Assembly (NCBI GenBank): GCA_949752745.1
Contig: OX457025.1
Span: 52,039,098-52,103,097, forward strand
DNA length: 64,000 nt
Reading direction: 5' to 3'
Origin: Protula sp. h YS-2021
Lineage: Eukaryota; Annelida; Polychaeta; Sabellida; Serpulidae
Shown: positions 1 to 12,172 of the stretch, in pieces
Layout of the letters: every line of letters begins with the position of its first letter
Numbering within the stretch: the stretch's first letter is position 1
The notes under the pieces: model-generated
Databases searched by the model: none
Told to the model about the DNA's origin: nothing
What the model saw: the letters and a program-made list of their open reading frames with translations, nothing else
Translations under genes and position numbers: made by a program

Positions 1-715
1 TCTACATTTTCAAACACGAAAACACTTCCAACACCACTAACACACAGTCACCAAAAAAAAATCTGTCCAAGCTCAATAATGGTATTTCAATGGCTCAAAA
101 CAATCATTTTCAACATCAAGAGGTAGAAAATACTTAAAATAGTATTTAAAAACCATATGCACCTTTTTACTTCCATTTTATATCTAAACATGATTTTTTG
201 AGGGGGTCATTTTATTATAGGGGAAGTCTGTTTGTTATAACTGGCTTTCCTAAAACAAATCGACCGGGGGGTCTGTTTGTTTTAAAACAAATCAACCGGG
301 GGTCGATTTGTTTGGGGGTCAAAACGTTTCATTACACCGGGACCACACTGACTAGTTTTTATCTTTGATTTAGTGACAAAACATATTTGAATGTCATGTG
401 AACAAGTTATTCTTTAATTTAACTACATATCAGAATCATCCAAAACACCACAAAATTACACACCTCAACGAAAACATTTTAAGCGTTGTTAATTGGATAG
501 CTACTGTTTAACCAACGCTTTTTATTCAAGCTTCGTTTATCAAACAGATCAAACATCACAGATTTTTACTCTGTTCACGATGTATTTGATTAAGCTCAGT
601 CTGGGATGATAATTTGTTACCAGAGTTATACCTTTCAAAAGCGTATGTTATAGTTATATTTTTCATTACACTGAATTTTAAACATTCAACTGTATCCTAT
701 GACAATAATAGAATC
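1..715. other. AT-rich non-coding DNA with a short ACCGGGGG repeat
   Basis: No ORF here looks protein-like. Around 228-330 there are several near copies of a unit built from AAACAAATC, ACCGGGGG and GTCTGTTTGTTT, partly in inverted arrangement. The rest is AT-rich and I see no gene in it. Confidence 0.5.
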
Positions 716-801
716 CGCGGCATCTCGCATCTGGACATCTCGCATCCGACAACTCGCATCTGGACATCTTGCATCCAAATGAAAAAGTGGACATCTCGCA
801 T
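716..801. repeat. Minisatellite arm (left), inverted relative to 6948-7025
   Basis: Several copies of GCATCTCGCATCTGGACATC-type units. The reverse complement of this block matches the array at 6948-7025 (GATGCGAGATGTCCA units, including the variant GAGTTGTC), so the two form inverted arms about 6.2 kb apart around the LINE and its tandem repeats. Confidence 0.7.
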
Positions 802-1367
802 CCGTCATTTTTTGCTTGATTTATCATTGTGTTTTGACGGTGGGGAGTAGGTGGTAATCATTTTATTTAGTGTATTTTGACACTGTACTTTACTACGATT
901 TGTCATGGTCTTTTTTGGATGGTGGAATAAAATTTTATGTAGTGTGTTTTGAATCGATTATTCCAACCCTCGCACTGATTATTTGTGCGAGGGTCATCAC
1001 GAAGAGTTGCACTGTGTACTCTTCGTTTGAGCGTTTGAGCGATGTAATTCAGCAGATCTTCGGCACCATCTGGTACTGTCGCACGAAGATGTTCGAGGCC
1101 AGCGCTGACGCCCTGTAAGGGTAAGAATGCTAACGCATCTCTTTTTTTTTCATTTTATGTAGTTTTTTTTTGTTTTGTTTAAATTTTATTTGCAAAATAC
1201 TCGAAACGAACACTTAATGTCTGATATGTAGAACCAATTTACGACATACAGAGAATACCGACTCGATAATGACAACTCCAAAATTCACTGTCAAAAATTA
1301 TACGAGCCATGAAGGAAAACTGAAATATACGTTTTCTACTAAATAAAACTATACTAAACTACATATA
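802..1367. other. Non-coding stretch, no gene seen
   Basis: Short ORFs here have no recognisable protein character. The segment ends in T-rich sequence where the minus-strand LINE tail begins. Confidence 0.4.
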
Positions 1368-4300
1368 ATTTTTTTTGTTTTTTTTTTGTTTTTTAATTTT
1401 TGTTTTGTTTTGTTTTTTTGTTTTTTTTTATTGATTGTTTATCTTTCTTACAAATAAATGAGTAATATTTTACAATAGCATAATACCCTGAACATTTCAC
1501 AATAACGTCACGACATTTATTCAATCCACATTCATTCGAACTGCCACTATCACAGACCCTCGTTACCAAAGGCTACAACCAGTAACAAATATTGCTATCC
1601 ATACCCCCTTAAAACATACACACGCACACGCATCCTTGCACACAAATGCCATTATTCATTTTGATAATATGTTACTAATCCTAAAATGTTATAGATTGTG
1701 AGCAACGTTTTGAAATAAATAATTTTCACTTTGATGAACTAACTCTGAAAATTGATTATATTTATCTGAAAAATTTTTACGAGATAGTGTTTTCTTATCG
1801 ACAATAATCCGTTTATAAATTGAATGAAGGATTACCGTTAAACATAGATTTTTCTTATAGGTTCTCACATGGCAGACATACTGTTTAATGATGAGAGTAA
1901 TCATGTTTACTGCTGTATTTTCTGTACCAAATAGAAATTCTTCCTTGCTGAGTGTACTGAATATCTCAGCTGAAGGATCAATTATATTAAACAACTCTGC
2001 AAGCCAGTTAACAGTATTTGTACATTCAAAGAAGACATGATATAATGTATCTGACTTATCCACATTGCAAAATTCGCATAAAGCACTTTCCCTAATTTTC
2101 CATCTTACAAGATTTTCTCCTGTATTTACGATGTTATGAACAATCTTGAATTGATAGGATAGCATTTTCGGTTCCCTTATGCTTTTCCGACAAAGAACCA
2201 AACTTTCATAAATTTTCTCTCCGGAAAAGTTTTCCTCACAAACCCACTTCCTTATTGCTGTTGGTGGACTAGTTGTAATCGACAGAAATTCCCTGTAAAA
2301 ATATTTGCTTTTAGCTTTAGAAATGTCAATTTTATTTCCACTCCTCACGCATAGAACGTTACTTTTAAAATTGTTTATAGGTCGAGATAAATGCTCCCTA
2401 TCCAGCCTTAATCTATCTTTTTTTACTGCTTGTTTTATAGCTGCTAGAACTCCTAAGTATCTTAGAAAGTTTGGTTTAATGTGATAAGTCTCAACAAACT
2501 CTGAGTACGATAACCATGAACCATCATTTGTAAGTAGATCCTGGATATAAATTACACCCTTATCAAACCATTCTTGGAGAAATATGCTTTTTCCTTCTAC
2601 TAAGATTTCTTTGTTGTTCCATATGATGTACTCAGTATTTTTATTACACAAAATTTCTTTAGCAAAGTCTAGCATTTCTCTGTAAAATATGGGAAGGTAT
2701 GGCAGGTTTGAAGTACTATAATTACAATACAGTAAAAATTGTAAGCCTCCCACTTGCTTAAAGTATTCATTGACGTAATGGTTCCACCCTTTTCCGTTAA
2801 TTATTCTACATATCCACTGTAGTCTCAGAGCCTTAACTTGACACTCAACATCCAAACTTCTGAGCCCCCCTTCATCATAATCAGCTATAAGAACGTGATG
2901 TTTAACTTTTGGTGGCTTGTAGCTCCATATAAAACTATTCATGTCCTTTTGGATAGTTTGCTGAACATTTTGCCCTGCATAAGTTATTGATAGGGGGTAA
3001 ATAAGATTTGCAATGCCGAAAGTTTTTGAAATAGTGATTTTACCAACAATACTGAGATCTCTTACGGACCATATTTTAAAAAGACGATTCATTTTTTCCA
3101 ATTTTTTAACAAAGTTGTATGAGAAATTTTGTTTTTCATCCCGCCCAATATGTATTCCAAGCATATTAAATGACCCATTCTTAATTGGCATATTCATCAC
3201 ATTTATACTTTTATCTCTCCACGGTCCTAAGAAGATTAAGACAGATTTATCCGTATTTAATTTAAGACCTGACATTTCCGAAAACCCTCTAAGTGTCTCA
3301 ATCAGTGTGTATATAGAGGGTATATCCTTCAGTAAACATGTGCAATCATCTGCAAATTGTTTGATTTTGTTGGTATGTGAACCAATTGTAATACCTTTTA
3401 TATCTTCATTATTTCTAATTTCATCCCCCATTACATCAGCACATAATATAAACAGTAAACATGATAGACCGCAACTCTGCCTTACTCCTCTTTTCAGCTG
3501 AAACCAATTTGAAGAAAAGCCATTATTAATGACACAACTGTAAATCTCAGTATAGCAACATTTTACTGATGCTATAAAATTTGGACCAAAGTTACACTTT
3601 TCTAAAACCGCAAACATAAAGGGCCACTCGATTGAATCGAAAGCCTTTTCAAAGTCCAGTTGGACTAATACACCAGTCTCGTCTAAACGGTCACAATGCT
3701 CTATTAAATCCTCTATAAAACGAATACTTTCACCTATAAATCTACCTTTGATAAACCCAGACTGGTCAGGGTGAATAATTTCAGGTATAACTTTTTCTAA
3801 TCTTTTAGCTAGGTTTTTTTGTAAAAATTTTGTAATCGATATTAAGCAGACTGACAGGCCTCCAATTCTTTATTTTTGTAGGGTCTTTACCCTTTTTTTT
3901 TCTAATAGTGTTGAAATTCCTCTTCTCTGTGACATCGACAGTAACCCTGTTTGTCGGGAGAAATTTAAACACTCGACTAGTTTTGGTCCAATGCAGTCCC
4001 AAAATTCCTTATAAAATTCTGCAGTTAGTCCGTCGCAGCCTGGTGATTTATTTGGTTTGAAATTCTTAAGAGCTTCCCAACATTCTACAACAGTTAACTC
4101 AGTTTCACAAAGTTGCATTTGATCTCGAGAAAGCTTCCGTTCAATGCAAAAGTTTTGATAAATGTGTTCGTTCTCTTGAGCATTTCCAAACCTTGAGGAA
4201 TAAAGGTGTATATAAAAAGACTCAAGCAAATTTAGAATTTTAGTAGGATCCGTTACCTCCTCGTTGTTCTCACTAACAAGTCTTTTAATTGCCTTTTTCT

Positions 4301-5470
4301 CGAAAGAGGATTTTGAAGTGTTTAAAAGGTACGAGTTACTTTTCTCGTTTTTTTCAATGTATTCTAGTCGCGATCTCAGCCAAGCTCCTTTAGACTTTTC
4401 TTCTTCAATAGACTCAATTTCAAGCTTTAATTTTTCATACTCATTTATATCGGCATTACTTGCCTGATCGTTACATATCATTATATCCAGCTCTTCTAGT
4501 TTTTGTATTAATGCTTGTTCCTTTTTCCTCTTTTCTTTAGCCCTGTTTTTACAATAATTAATCGAATACAGCCTAATGTTGTATTTTAGCCAGTCAAATT
4601 TAACAAGGACGTTGCTCAGCTCAGATGTTTCGTTCCAAAGACGTTTTATTAATTTTCTTATTTCTTGGTTATACTTCTCTTCTTTAATTATGCTAGCATT
4701 TAATTTCCAAAATCCGGGACCTCTAATGTCTTTATCTAGTAAAATAGATAATTCAATAATAGAGTGATCACTTTTTACGCCCGTTATTATTTTGCTGCTA
4801 GTGACTTTATCTATACTCTTTCTCTTAATCAGAAAGTAATCTAACCTACATCTAATCAACGGAGTTTTCTGAGACCAGGTGTATCTTCTAGTACCTTTAT
4901 TTTTATATCTCCAAATATCGAACATATCCTGTTTTTCTATCAATTGTTTTAATGAATGTTGACTTTTGAGAGTGTTTTTTGTCCCTCCTTTTTTATCTAA
5001 ATTATTGTCTAAGACAATATTAAAATCACCACCTAAAATGATTTCGTCCCCATAATCGATGTTGATTAATACTGCGTCAAGGGTTTTGAAAAATATAAGC
5101 TTTTCCGATTCGTGGTTTGGCCCGTAAATGTTAATCAAGGTGATAGTTTTTTCAGTTGTTTTTAGTTTCAAGATGTGCAGTCGACCTGGAACTATAACTG
5201 AATGTTCAATAATGTTGGTTGGTTTGGTGCACAGAATTGCTTGCCCGGCGCTGCGTGACGTTCCGCAATTAAAATAAATATCTCCCGCTCCCCACTTTAC
5301 CTTCCACTGGTCAAGATCTGCGTCATCAGCATGGGTTTCTTGAAGCATGTAAAAAGATGCTTTTTTGTTTTTTAAATAATCAAATATTGTAAGAAGTTTT
5401 GAAGGGTTGCGGCCTCCTCTTATGTTAAAACACTGTATATTCAATGTGTTTTTAGCGGTCATAACGACTG
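1368..5470 (-). mobile_element. Non-LTR retrotransposon (LINE), L1/Tx1-like
   Basis: A minus-strand LINE. Its single visible gene encodes an apurinic-type endonuclease followed by reverse transcriptase and a C-terminal zinc-binding segment. The T-rich stretch at about 1368-1435 reads as an A-rich 3' tail on the minus strand. No ORF1 is visible upstream of the endonuclease start at 5462; the tandem repeats of 5590-6700 lie there instead, so the copy is either 5' truncated or the repeats are its 5' UTR monomers. The L1/Tx1-like assignment rests on the RT motif spelling (FYKEFWDCIG, NWRPVSLLN, LDFEKAFDSIEW) and on the terminal zinc motif; it is a judgement from memory, not a tree. Confidence 0.8.
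1689..5462 (-). pseudogene. LINE ORF2: endonuclease-reverse transcriptase with two frameshifts
   Basis: The protein starts MTAKNTLNIQCFNIRGG. Endonuclease motifs in order are LQETHA, INIYGPN, LGGDFN, RRYTWSQ, RLDYFLI and SDHSII (first ~225 residues). RT follows: GCDGLTAEFYKEFW, NWRPVSLLN, LDFEKAFDSIEW (motif A Asp), GVRQSCGLSCLLF (motif B, with SC and GLS where GC and PLS are usual) and QFADDCTCLL (motif C, FADD). Near the C-terminus CEFCNVDKSDTLYHVFFEC is a CCHC zinc motif of RT C-termini. The frame changes twice, near 3893-3901 and 3815-3822, each at a homopolymer run of 7-9 T. Apart from these the reading frame is long and well kept, so this is either a young copy or an intact copy with sequencing indels. 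It would act in the nucleus by target-primed reverse transcription. Confidence 0.85.
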
Positions 5471-5589
5471 TAATTTAACCGACAATGGCATAAGACACAG
5501 CGAATAAAGATGGCACTTTCAAGCGCAATTACACTAGCGAATAAGTTCTGCAATTGTTGTGGTCGGATAGCAATACCATACACATACAC

Positions 5590-6700
5590 CCTGTAAAATG
5601 CAATACTTATTAACACCCACTTCAAAAACTGGTAACCTTGCATGGTCGACAAAAATTCTTGGCTGAGTGGCACAGTTTGAGTATATACACGCCGACAAAA
5701 ACACACACACCAAGATTCTTCTCGTTTGATTACGGTCCCATACACGTCCCGAGATATCCCCTGTCTAATCTGACCACTGGACCCCAACGCACAACATATG
5801 ACATAGAACATACACATACATATATCCCGCACGATCTGTATATAAACATCCAACTCCATAAACCCGCAACCCAGCTTGGTCGGCAGAAATAACTTATCGA
5901 TCAAAACTGCATGAGTAAATACACAAAAACACACCCGCCAAAATAGTATTTGTGTGACTGCGGCCCCATACACTCCCAAAGTTAACACGCGAAATGTTTG
6001 GCTATTTAGGCCTCGGCGCATAATATGTTTCATTTAACCCATACACACCCCAAGGTGTTCTGTGGCCAATCTGACCACAGGGCCCCAAAGCACAATATAT
6101 GACATAAAACGCACATGTATGTATGTCACACTTGATCTGTATATTAACACCCCACTTCAAAAACTGGCGACCCATCCAGGTCCACAGGAGTTCTTGCTTG
6201 ATCAAGACTGCATGTATAGATACACAGAAATCTACCCGCCAAAATTCTAATTGTGTGACTACTACCCCATACACTCCCCAGGGTGACCAGCGAATTGTTA
6301 GATTATGACACCACAGCCCATAATATACTTCATTAAACCCATACACGCCCCAAGGAGATCCTTGGCTATTCTGACCATAGGACCCCAACGCAAAATATAT
6401 GACATAGAACGCATATGAGTGTATATCACGCATGATCTGTGTATTAGCTCCCAATTTCAAAAACCGGCAACCCAGCATGGTCGACAGAAATTCTTGATTG
6501 ATTAAAACAGCACGAATAAACACACAGAAACATATCCAGCCAAATTCTAATTGTACGGATACAGCCCCATACACTCCCCCAAAACACCTCCGAATTGTAA
6601 ATAAACATACATAAGCATACACATCGAAATTCGCCTTGTGTGACTGTGGACCCATACACGCCCTCAGGTGTCCCCTGTCTAAAGAGCATATACTAAGGCC
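5590..6700. repeat. Four tandem units of about 240-300 bp
   Basis: Landmarks such as CTTCAAAAACTGG, GCATGGTCGACA/GTCGGCAG, CATACAC(T/G)CCC and AATATATGACATA recur at about 5618, 5850, 6153 and 6455. Units have diverged by point changes and small indels. They lie just upstream of the LINE ORF on the minus strand, so they could be 5' UTR monomers of that LINE or an unrelated satellite. The long minus-strand ORFs across them are rich in Cys and aromatic residues and repeat with the DNA unit, so I do not call them genes. Confidence 0.7.
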
Positions 6701-8766
6701 AAGCACTTACACAGGGTTGATTCTTGTCTAATTTGTGTCTTCGCTGCTCATTAAATCCTTTCTAATGTCTTCTAGAAGTTTTCCCAGTTCGTTTCTTCCC
6801 GCCCATGTCTCCTTTCGAAGGCAGTTTGCGCATCTATTTTGGCACAGAACAATTTGAATTCGTTTTGGAAACCCCTGTAATTTATTTTCTGTATGAAGTT
6901 TCCCAAACACAGTGTTAAAGTTCCTCCTTAAAAGCAGACCAAAATCACGGATGCGAGATGTCCAGATGCGAGATGTCCAGATGCGAGTTGTCAGATGCGA
7001 GATGTCCAGATGCGAGATGTCTGGATACCCAATAATGTATCATTAAAATCATCTGGCTTTTCCTAAAGCCTGCATCAACTTTCTGTCAAACATTTCGGTG
7101 GTAAGTTGATAAGTCAGTTGATTATATAAAAGAAAATAAAAGAAATTCAATGGAACCCAAAACTTATATTGGTTAAGAAAAATATACAACGGGGTTCTGG
7201 GTAAAAAGGGTTAGGCCTTCTGAGTAGAAAAAGTGTAGGCTTCTGGGTAAAAAAATCGTAGGCCTTCTGGGTACAAAAAGTGTACACATTATGGGCCGAA
7301 GGCCAATTGGGTTGTAATCAACATTTCTATACCTTGGAACCTAGATTTTAGGACTACTCCAAATGTTTTTCAGCTGGATCCTGATCGGCAGCCTAGTGAC
7401 ACTAAGATCAGGATCTTGAACCTGTTTTCTCTAGGGTTTGTCTGATTGTTACAGTTTTCGTTTATTTAATAGTTGGAATACAGGTGTATCAATGTTATAT
7501 CGCGAATAGAATAGATGTGATTTTTATCACTTCATCAGGAATTTACCAAGTCAACCAAATATTAAAATGATCAGAAGCTCTTCCCAGATATCATCATAAT
7601 TCATTGTAATCTTAAAAATTAGGTAAACGGTAATCTGTTCCCCCCAGTGATCTGCCCTCGGTAATATGCCCCCTCAGATTTGCAATACCAGGTAAACACA
7701 GGTATCCATTGGTGGACGGACCGAACACCCTTCGGACAGAACGCCCTCCGGATTGAACCGCCTTCTTTTTCACTGCTACAGACAGAACCCCCTTGCTATT
7801 TTTACAGTACAGACAGAAACCCCTTAGTTTATAATTTATTTTTTTTATATATCCTGTGCCTTTGTGCACAAGCAGGCACAAGGACGGATTAATTACAGAG
7901 TTAGCTCGACGGATTAGTGGATTAGGTTAAGATATCACATAACCCCACTCACGCAACTTCGATTTGCTAAAAAAACGTAGATGATGTTGATTCGTGGACA
8001 AGAAAAACATATCATCCATTTACACCGCCCACCCAAACACCCAAATTTCATAAAATTTATGAATTTAAATTTAATTGACGATTCGTTAAATTTTATATAA
8101 ATGTGTGCCTCCTATAAGATTTTTTAAGTTTGTAAATTTGATTGTTTTGATCTAAAAAATAAATTTTTGACATCTAAAATTCAATTATTGATAGCAAAAT
8201 ATAAATTACTGAGATCTATATTGATTTCTTGATATGAGATCTATATTGATTTCTTGACACCTTTAATTTTATTTTGATATCAAAAATAAGCATTAAATGT
8301 TAAAACGGCATTCCATATAAGTATGCGTGACTTAGCTAAACCTGGCTTTGTTTATGCAGAAGATTTAAACGGATTTAACAAACCTCTTTAAGCCGATGTG
8401 TGAAAAGAGTACAAATAATTTGGCTGAAAAACTAGTTTCAAATTAACGAAACTTCAAACTGTTTGAATATTTAAGCCATGGATGAGCAGAAGTGAACTTA
8501 GGACCAAACAAACAAACAGAAAAAATAAAATAAATAATATTTGAAATTGGCAAAATTTCAAATAAAAGATGTTCAAATTAAACGTTTCGCTTTTTACTGG
8601 GTTATGAAATTGGAGTTTATAACCAGGTGTTTTTTTACCCAGAATTGTCATGTTCTGCCAGTTTAAATCATTTGTGACAAGATCAGTTGTCGGGATAACA
8701 GTTAAATCTCCATTAAAAAAAAAGCAAAAACAAACAAACAAAAACCAAAAAAAAAAAAAAACCTAC
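6701..8766. other. Non-coding DNA with minisatellites
   Basis: I see no convincing gene. The array 6948-7025 is listed separately. At 7191-7290 a unit close to TTCTGGGTAAAAA(G)TGTAGGCC occurs about four times. 8000-8330 is very AT-rich, with repeated GAGATCTATATTGATTTCTTGA. Confidence 0.5.
6948..7025. repeat. Minisatellite arm (right), inverted relative to 716-801
   Basis: Five to six units of GATGCGAGATGTCCA, one with GAGTTGTC. It is the inverted partner of 716-801, including the variant unit in the corresponding position. Confidence 0.7.
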
Positions 8767-9192
8767 CGGCTTGGAGGTTGAGCTCAAGCAGTTTGTTAAG
8801 CCTGTAGACGACAAAAGAGGATGAATCCGTCAAAGCCAACCCTTCTTCTGTTTCGAAGTCTTCACAATAAAGGGAATAGCAGTAACCAGCGGATGCCTGT
8901 AATACACAATACTCTCCAACTCGTACAAGGGCACATGTAATAAATATCGGTATGCTGATTCCATGCGTCCAAATAACATCAACAATACATTTTTTTGCGA
9001 TCACCTGTTTTGTTTTGAGTTCGGAAAAGCCGCAATGCCCAATTGACAAATCATTGTTAACTAATCTGATTGTAACAGGACCTATTTCGCAACAACTTTT
9101 ATTAAAAGTAATGTCATGCTGCCAGTGCATCGACAGCTTTTGGCAACGCCATGCAGCTTTTGGCATACCAGATTCCCGCAAACATCCTGACG
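8767..9192 (-). CDS. Candidate host exon, product unknown
   Basis: An open minus-strand stretch of 426 nt ending in a good donor (CCG followed by GTAGGT) and preceded by a possible acceptor (GATGTCAG). The translation is Cys-rich but not low complexity; segments include NKSCCEIGPVTIRL, CIVDVIWTHGI and CALVRVGEYCVLQ. Its entry phase (two leftover bases) is compatible with the end of the metallopeptidase exon at 11989-12172, so it could be a downstream exon of that gene, but a phase match happens one time in three by chance. I do not recognise the sequence. It could equally be an unrelated gene or a chance ORF. Confidence 0.3.
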
Positions 9193-9913
9193 CTGACATC
9201 AAGTCAGTTTGATGTGATAGATTACGACCTAAGGAAACCGCAACATAAACTTTTGTTGTACTTTGCTTACGATTGGTCGAGGACACAGATCAACGTCTAA
9301 GCAACGTCTTTGACGCAACACTGAATAGGCGCCCTTTTATACCAGATGACCCGAGGTTTTCCGTATATCTTCGTGTCTCCGACGTCTGAAGGACCTCGGC
9401 AGGTAAACATAGACTTCCATAATCAACCAAAACGCGATGTTGATGCAATGTCAAAATTGCACTGTTATAAATAAATTATTCTAGCATCAAGGGCATTAAT
9501 GCGACGTCACAGCGCTACACTCTTCGCTTATACAAAGGTTTAATTTTTGGGGAGCTGTTTTGGAGAGTTAATTGGGAATTCAAAACGACAAATTGAAAAA
9601 AAATGAAGAAAAGAAAAGGCATACAGAACTTAGCATTCGGTAAGTCTCTAAACTTTTTTCTACGATAAGGGAAAAATAAAGAAATAAAATAATATGTAAA
9701 GCATAAAAGGGAGATAGTCGGCAAACAAAATATTCTTAACTTAAAGTAATTTATAATGAGAATAAAACTCAACAGCAAGTGCAACAAAAACCTATTTCTC
9801 AAAGCGAAATATTAAACACTTAGCCAAAAAATAATATTTAAAAGATCACATTCTCCCTTTGAGTTACAATTTTGAAAACCTTCCAACCTAATTGGGTTTG
9901 CTTTTCCTTTGCT
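9193..9913. other. Non-coding DNA
   Basis: I see no gene. A stretch near 9380-9460 (GACGTC, AATCAACCAAAACGCGATGTTGATGCA) resembles 18786-18890 (GACGTC, AATAACCAAACCCGACGTTGAT), which suggests a diverged dispersed repeat present twice in the window. Confidence 0.35.
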
Positions 9914-10648
9914 GCTGCTGGCAATACCAAAGCCCCTTGGCGACTTCCTATTTCATATTTCCTATTTCGCATTTCATATTTCTCATTTCTTAATTCATAA
10001 TTCCTATTTCATAGTTTTTATATCCTGTTTAAAATTTTACACGCTAATAGTGGATACGATAGCTACATTCGTATTTCTTATTTCGTATTTCCTATTTACA
10101 ATTTCATATTTTCTATTTCTTATTTCCTATTTCATACTTCCTATGTAGTATTTCATATTTCCTGTCTTATTTCCTATTTCCTATTTCATATTTCCCAGTT
10201 CACATTTCGTATTTCCTATTTCCTACTTCCTATTTCGAATTGCCTTTTTCTTATTTCCCATTTCATATTTCCTATTTCGCTTTTCTTATTTCACATTTCC
10301 CATTCGTAGTTCCTATTTCATATTTCACATTTCCTATATCATATTTCCTATTCAAATATAAATTAGGAAATAAGAAATGCTAGATATGAAATAGGAAATA
10401 CGAAACAGGAAGTATAAATTACGAAATGTGAAATATGAAATACGAAATAGGAAATTGGAAATAAGAACTATGAAATAGGAAATAGGAATTAGGATATACG
10501 AAATAGAAAATATGAAAGAAATAGGAAGTAAGAAATATGAAATATGAAATAGGAAATAAGAATTAGGAAATGCGAAATAGGAAATAGGAATTAGGAAATG
10601 TGAAATATGAACTAGGAAGTCACCAAGTTGCTTTGGTAGCTGGCAGAT
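9914..10648. mobile_element. Foldback-like element of TTTCCTATTTC simple repeats
   Basis: From 9945 to about 10345 the plus strand is a chain of variable TTTCCTATTTCATA units. From about 10365 to 10610 it is the reverse complement (GGAAATAGGAAATA). The outer ends are non-repetitive inverted matches: CTGGCAATACCAAAGCCCC then TTGGCGACTTCCT on the left, and AGGAAGTCACCAAGTTGC then TTTGGTAGCTGGCAG on the right. The whole is a near-perfect hairpin of ~735 bp with its turn near 10357. No coding capacity. Confidence 0.75.
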
Positions 10649-10784
10649 GTGAGGCTTGTGCGCATATACTGTTGCAGACCTCACGCATCATCTTTCCTCT
10701 GTTTTTTAGTTTTGTTTCTGCTTTGTTTTGTTTGTTTGTTTGTTTGTTTGTGCCAAATCTTGGAGTCCAGAGAGAGAGATAGAG

Positions 10785-10920
10785 AGGGAGGGAGGGAGGG
10801 AGGGAGGGAGGGAGGGAGGGAGGGAGGGAGGGAGGGAGGGAGGGAGGGAGGGAGGGAGGAAGGGAGGGAGGGAGGGAGGGAGGGAGGGAGGGAGGGAGGG
10901 AGGGAGGGAGGGAGGGAGGA
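10785..10920. repeat. (GGGA)n microsatellite
   Basis: About 34 GGGA/GGAG units on the plus strand with one AAGG interruption near 10859, continuing into (GACA)n, GAAA and (GT)n to about 11007. It is a long purine strand with many GGG runs. Confidence 0.95.
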
Positions 10921-11988
10921 GAGACAGACAGACAGACAGACAGGCAGGCAGACAGGGACAGAGAGGGAGAGAAAGAGAAAGAGAAAGAAAGAGAGAGTGT
11001 GTGTGTGCTAATTGCTTCCTAAGTGAAAAGTTAACATCACTGTCGTTAGCTAGCGATCAGTATGGTTGGGCCGAGGCTACATTGTGAGCTGCCATAGCGT
11101 GTGCTATAGCTTTCAGTGGTCAATTTTTTATGTCTGTTGCATATAGTTTCACAAATTAATTTAAACAGAGACTGAAAATCCCCAATAATTTTACTTATTG
11201 GCGGTTATGAAAATATTGTATTTGCCTTACTTTGTAATTGAAAGCAGTGCCAAGCCGTGAGCATGTGTATTCTGCGCATGCGTCAAGCGTCGCGATGTTG
11301 TAGTTCGTTTCAATTCGCGAGCATAGCGATCTCTTTCCTGTCGCGACCAACTGAAACCGGCTCAAATCACATTCTGGTGAAACCACCAAAATTTACAATC
11401 TTAAAAATGCGCGATTTCAAATCGTAAACTAAACCTATTTATTTTTCCAAAAATCCAATAGATGAAAAATCTGCGGAGTCTAACCAACGTCCATTTTAGG
11501 TCGCGCCCCTTGTTAAAAAGTGGCACTCGGTTGTTTTAAAGTAACAACCAACACGGCAAGCGTCGTCATAACATTTTATAGAAGCTGGGGATCCGACACC
11601 CAACCAACAAATAAATAAAAAAGGCCTGCTCGAAAATGCTAAAATGAAAATTTAAACACCAGAATGAGTTGCGTGCAGATTCTTTATCTCCACATTTGGA
11701 AAATAGATATAAGAAGTGTCTTCACATTTTGACACACGGGTTAAAAAAGAGCGAGGATGCATAGATGGAAAGGTGACCGTGTTATGTCAAGCGTGATACA
11801 TACAGGACTCATACAGGACTCTTTTCTGACGCCTGTACACCGTCGCTCTGTAAATGTTTATTCGGCGTCGCCTTCCTAGACCTATGAAACTCGTGATTTT
11901 ACGTATGAAAACTATATGCGTATTAAATGTATACTGTGTCGAAGAATTTAAGCATATGTTTCAAAGCGGGATAGATAATTTGGCTTAC
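10921..11988. other. Intergenic or intronic DNA, no gene seen
   Basis: Low-complexity purine DNA gives way to ordinary sequence. I find no exon-like ORF with plausible splice sites. Confidence 0.35.
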
Positions 11989-12172
11989 CGAGCCACTGGC
12001 AGCGGTCAACGAACTGGTTGTTACATACGTGGATATTCCTGAGCACATCATAGAGCTTTCGATCGTATTCATAGAAGCTTGTCTTATCCTCCAACTTAAA
12101 TTCAATGCCGTTTTGGAAAAAGTTGTAATCGCCCTGATCGTATGAATTGAAAAACATCTGGTCGGCAACAGC
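11989..12172 (-). CDS. Metallopeptidase-like gene, exon C
   Basis: Third recognisable exon of a minus-strand host gene. Acceptor TTTTTCTTCCAG precedes GCTGTTGCC and donor CTCG|GTAAGCC follows. It enters in phase 0, as exon B (17469-17643) leaves it, and the join reads AREYTAVADQMFF. Residues include NFFQNGIEFKLEDKTSFYEY, DRKLYDVLRNIHVCNNQF and DRCQWLG. I know a family of extracellular invertebrate proteins with an HExxH motif followed ~55 residues later by a segment like this (REYFAEG then YDPELYELI), and the match in order and spacing is good. It exits in phase 1, so at least one further exon lies to the left. Confidence 0.75.

Noticed and set aside
5452..6706. 193-aa and 234-aa minus-strand ORFs upstream of the LINE
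   Set aside because: They follow the ~300 bp DNA repeat unit and are unlike any LINE ORF1.
10649..11087. GGREGGREGG ORFs
   Set aside because: Products of the (GGGA)n microsatellite.
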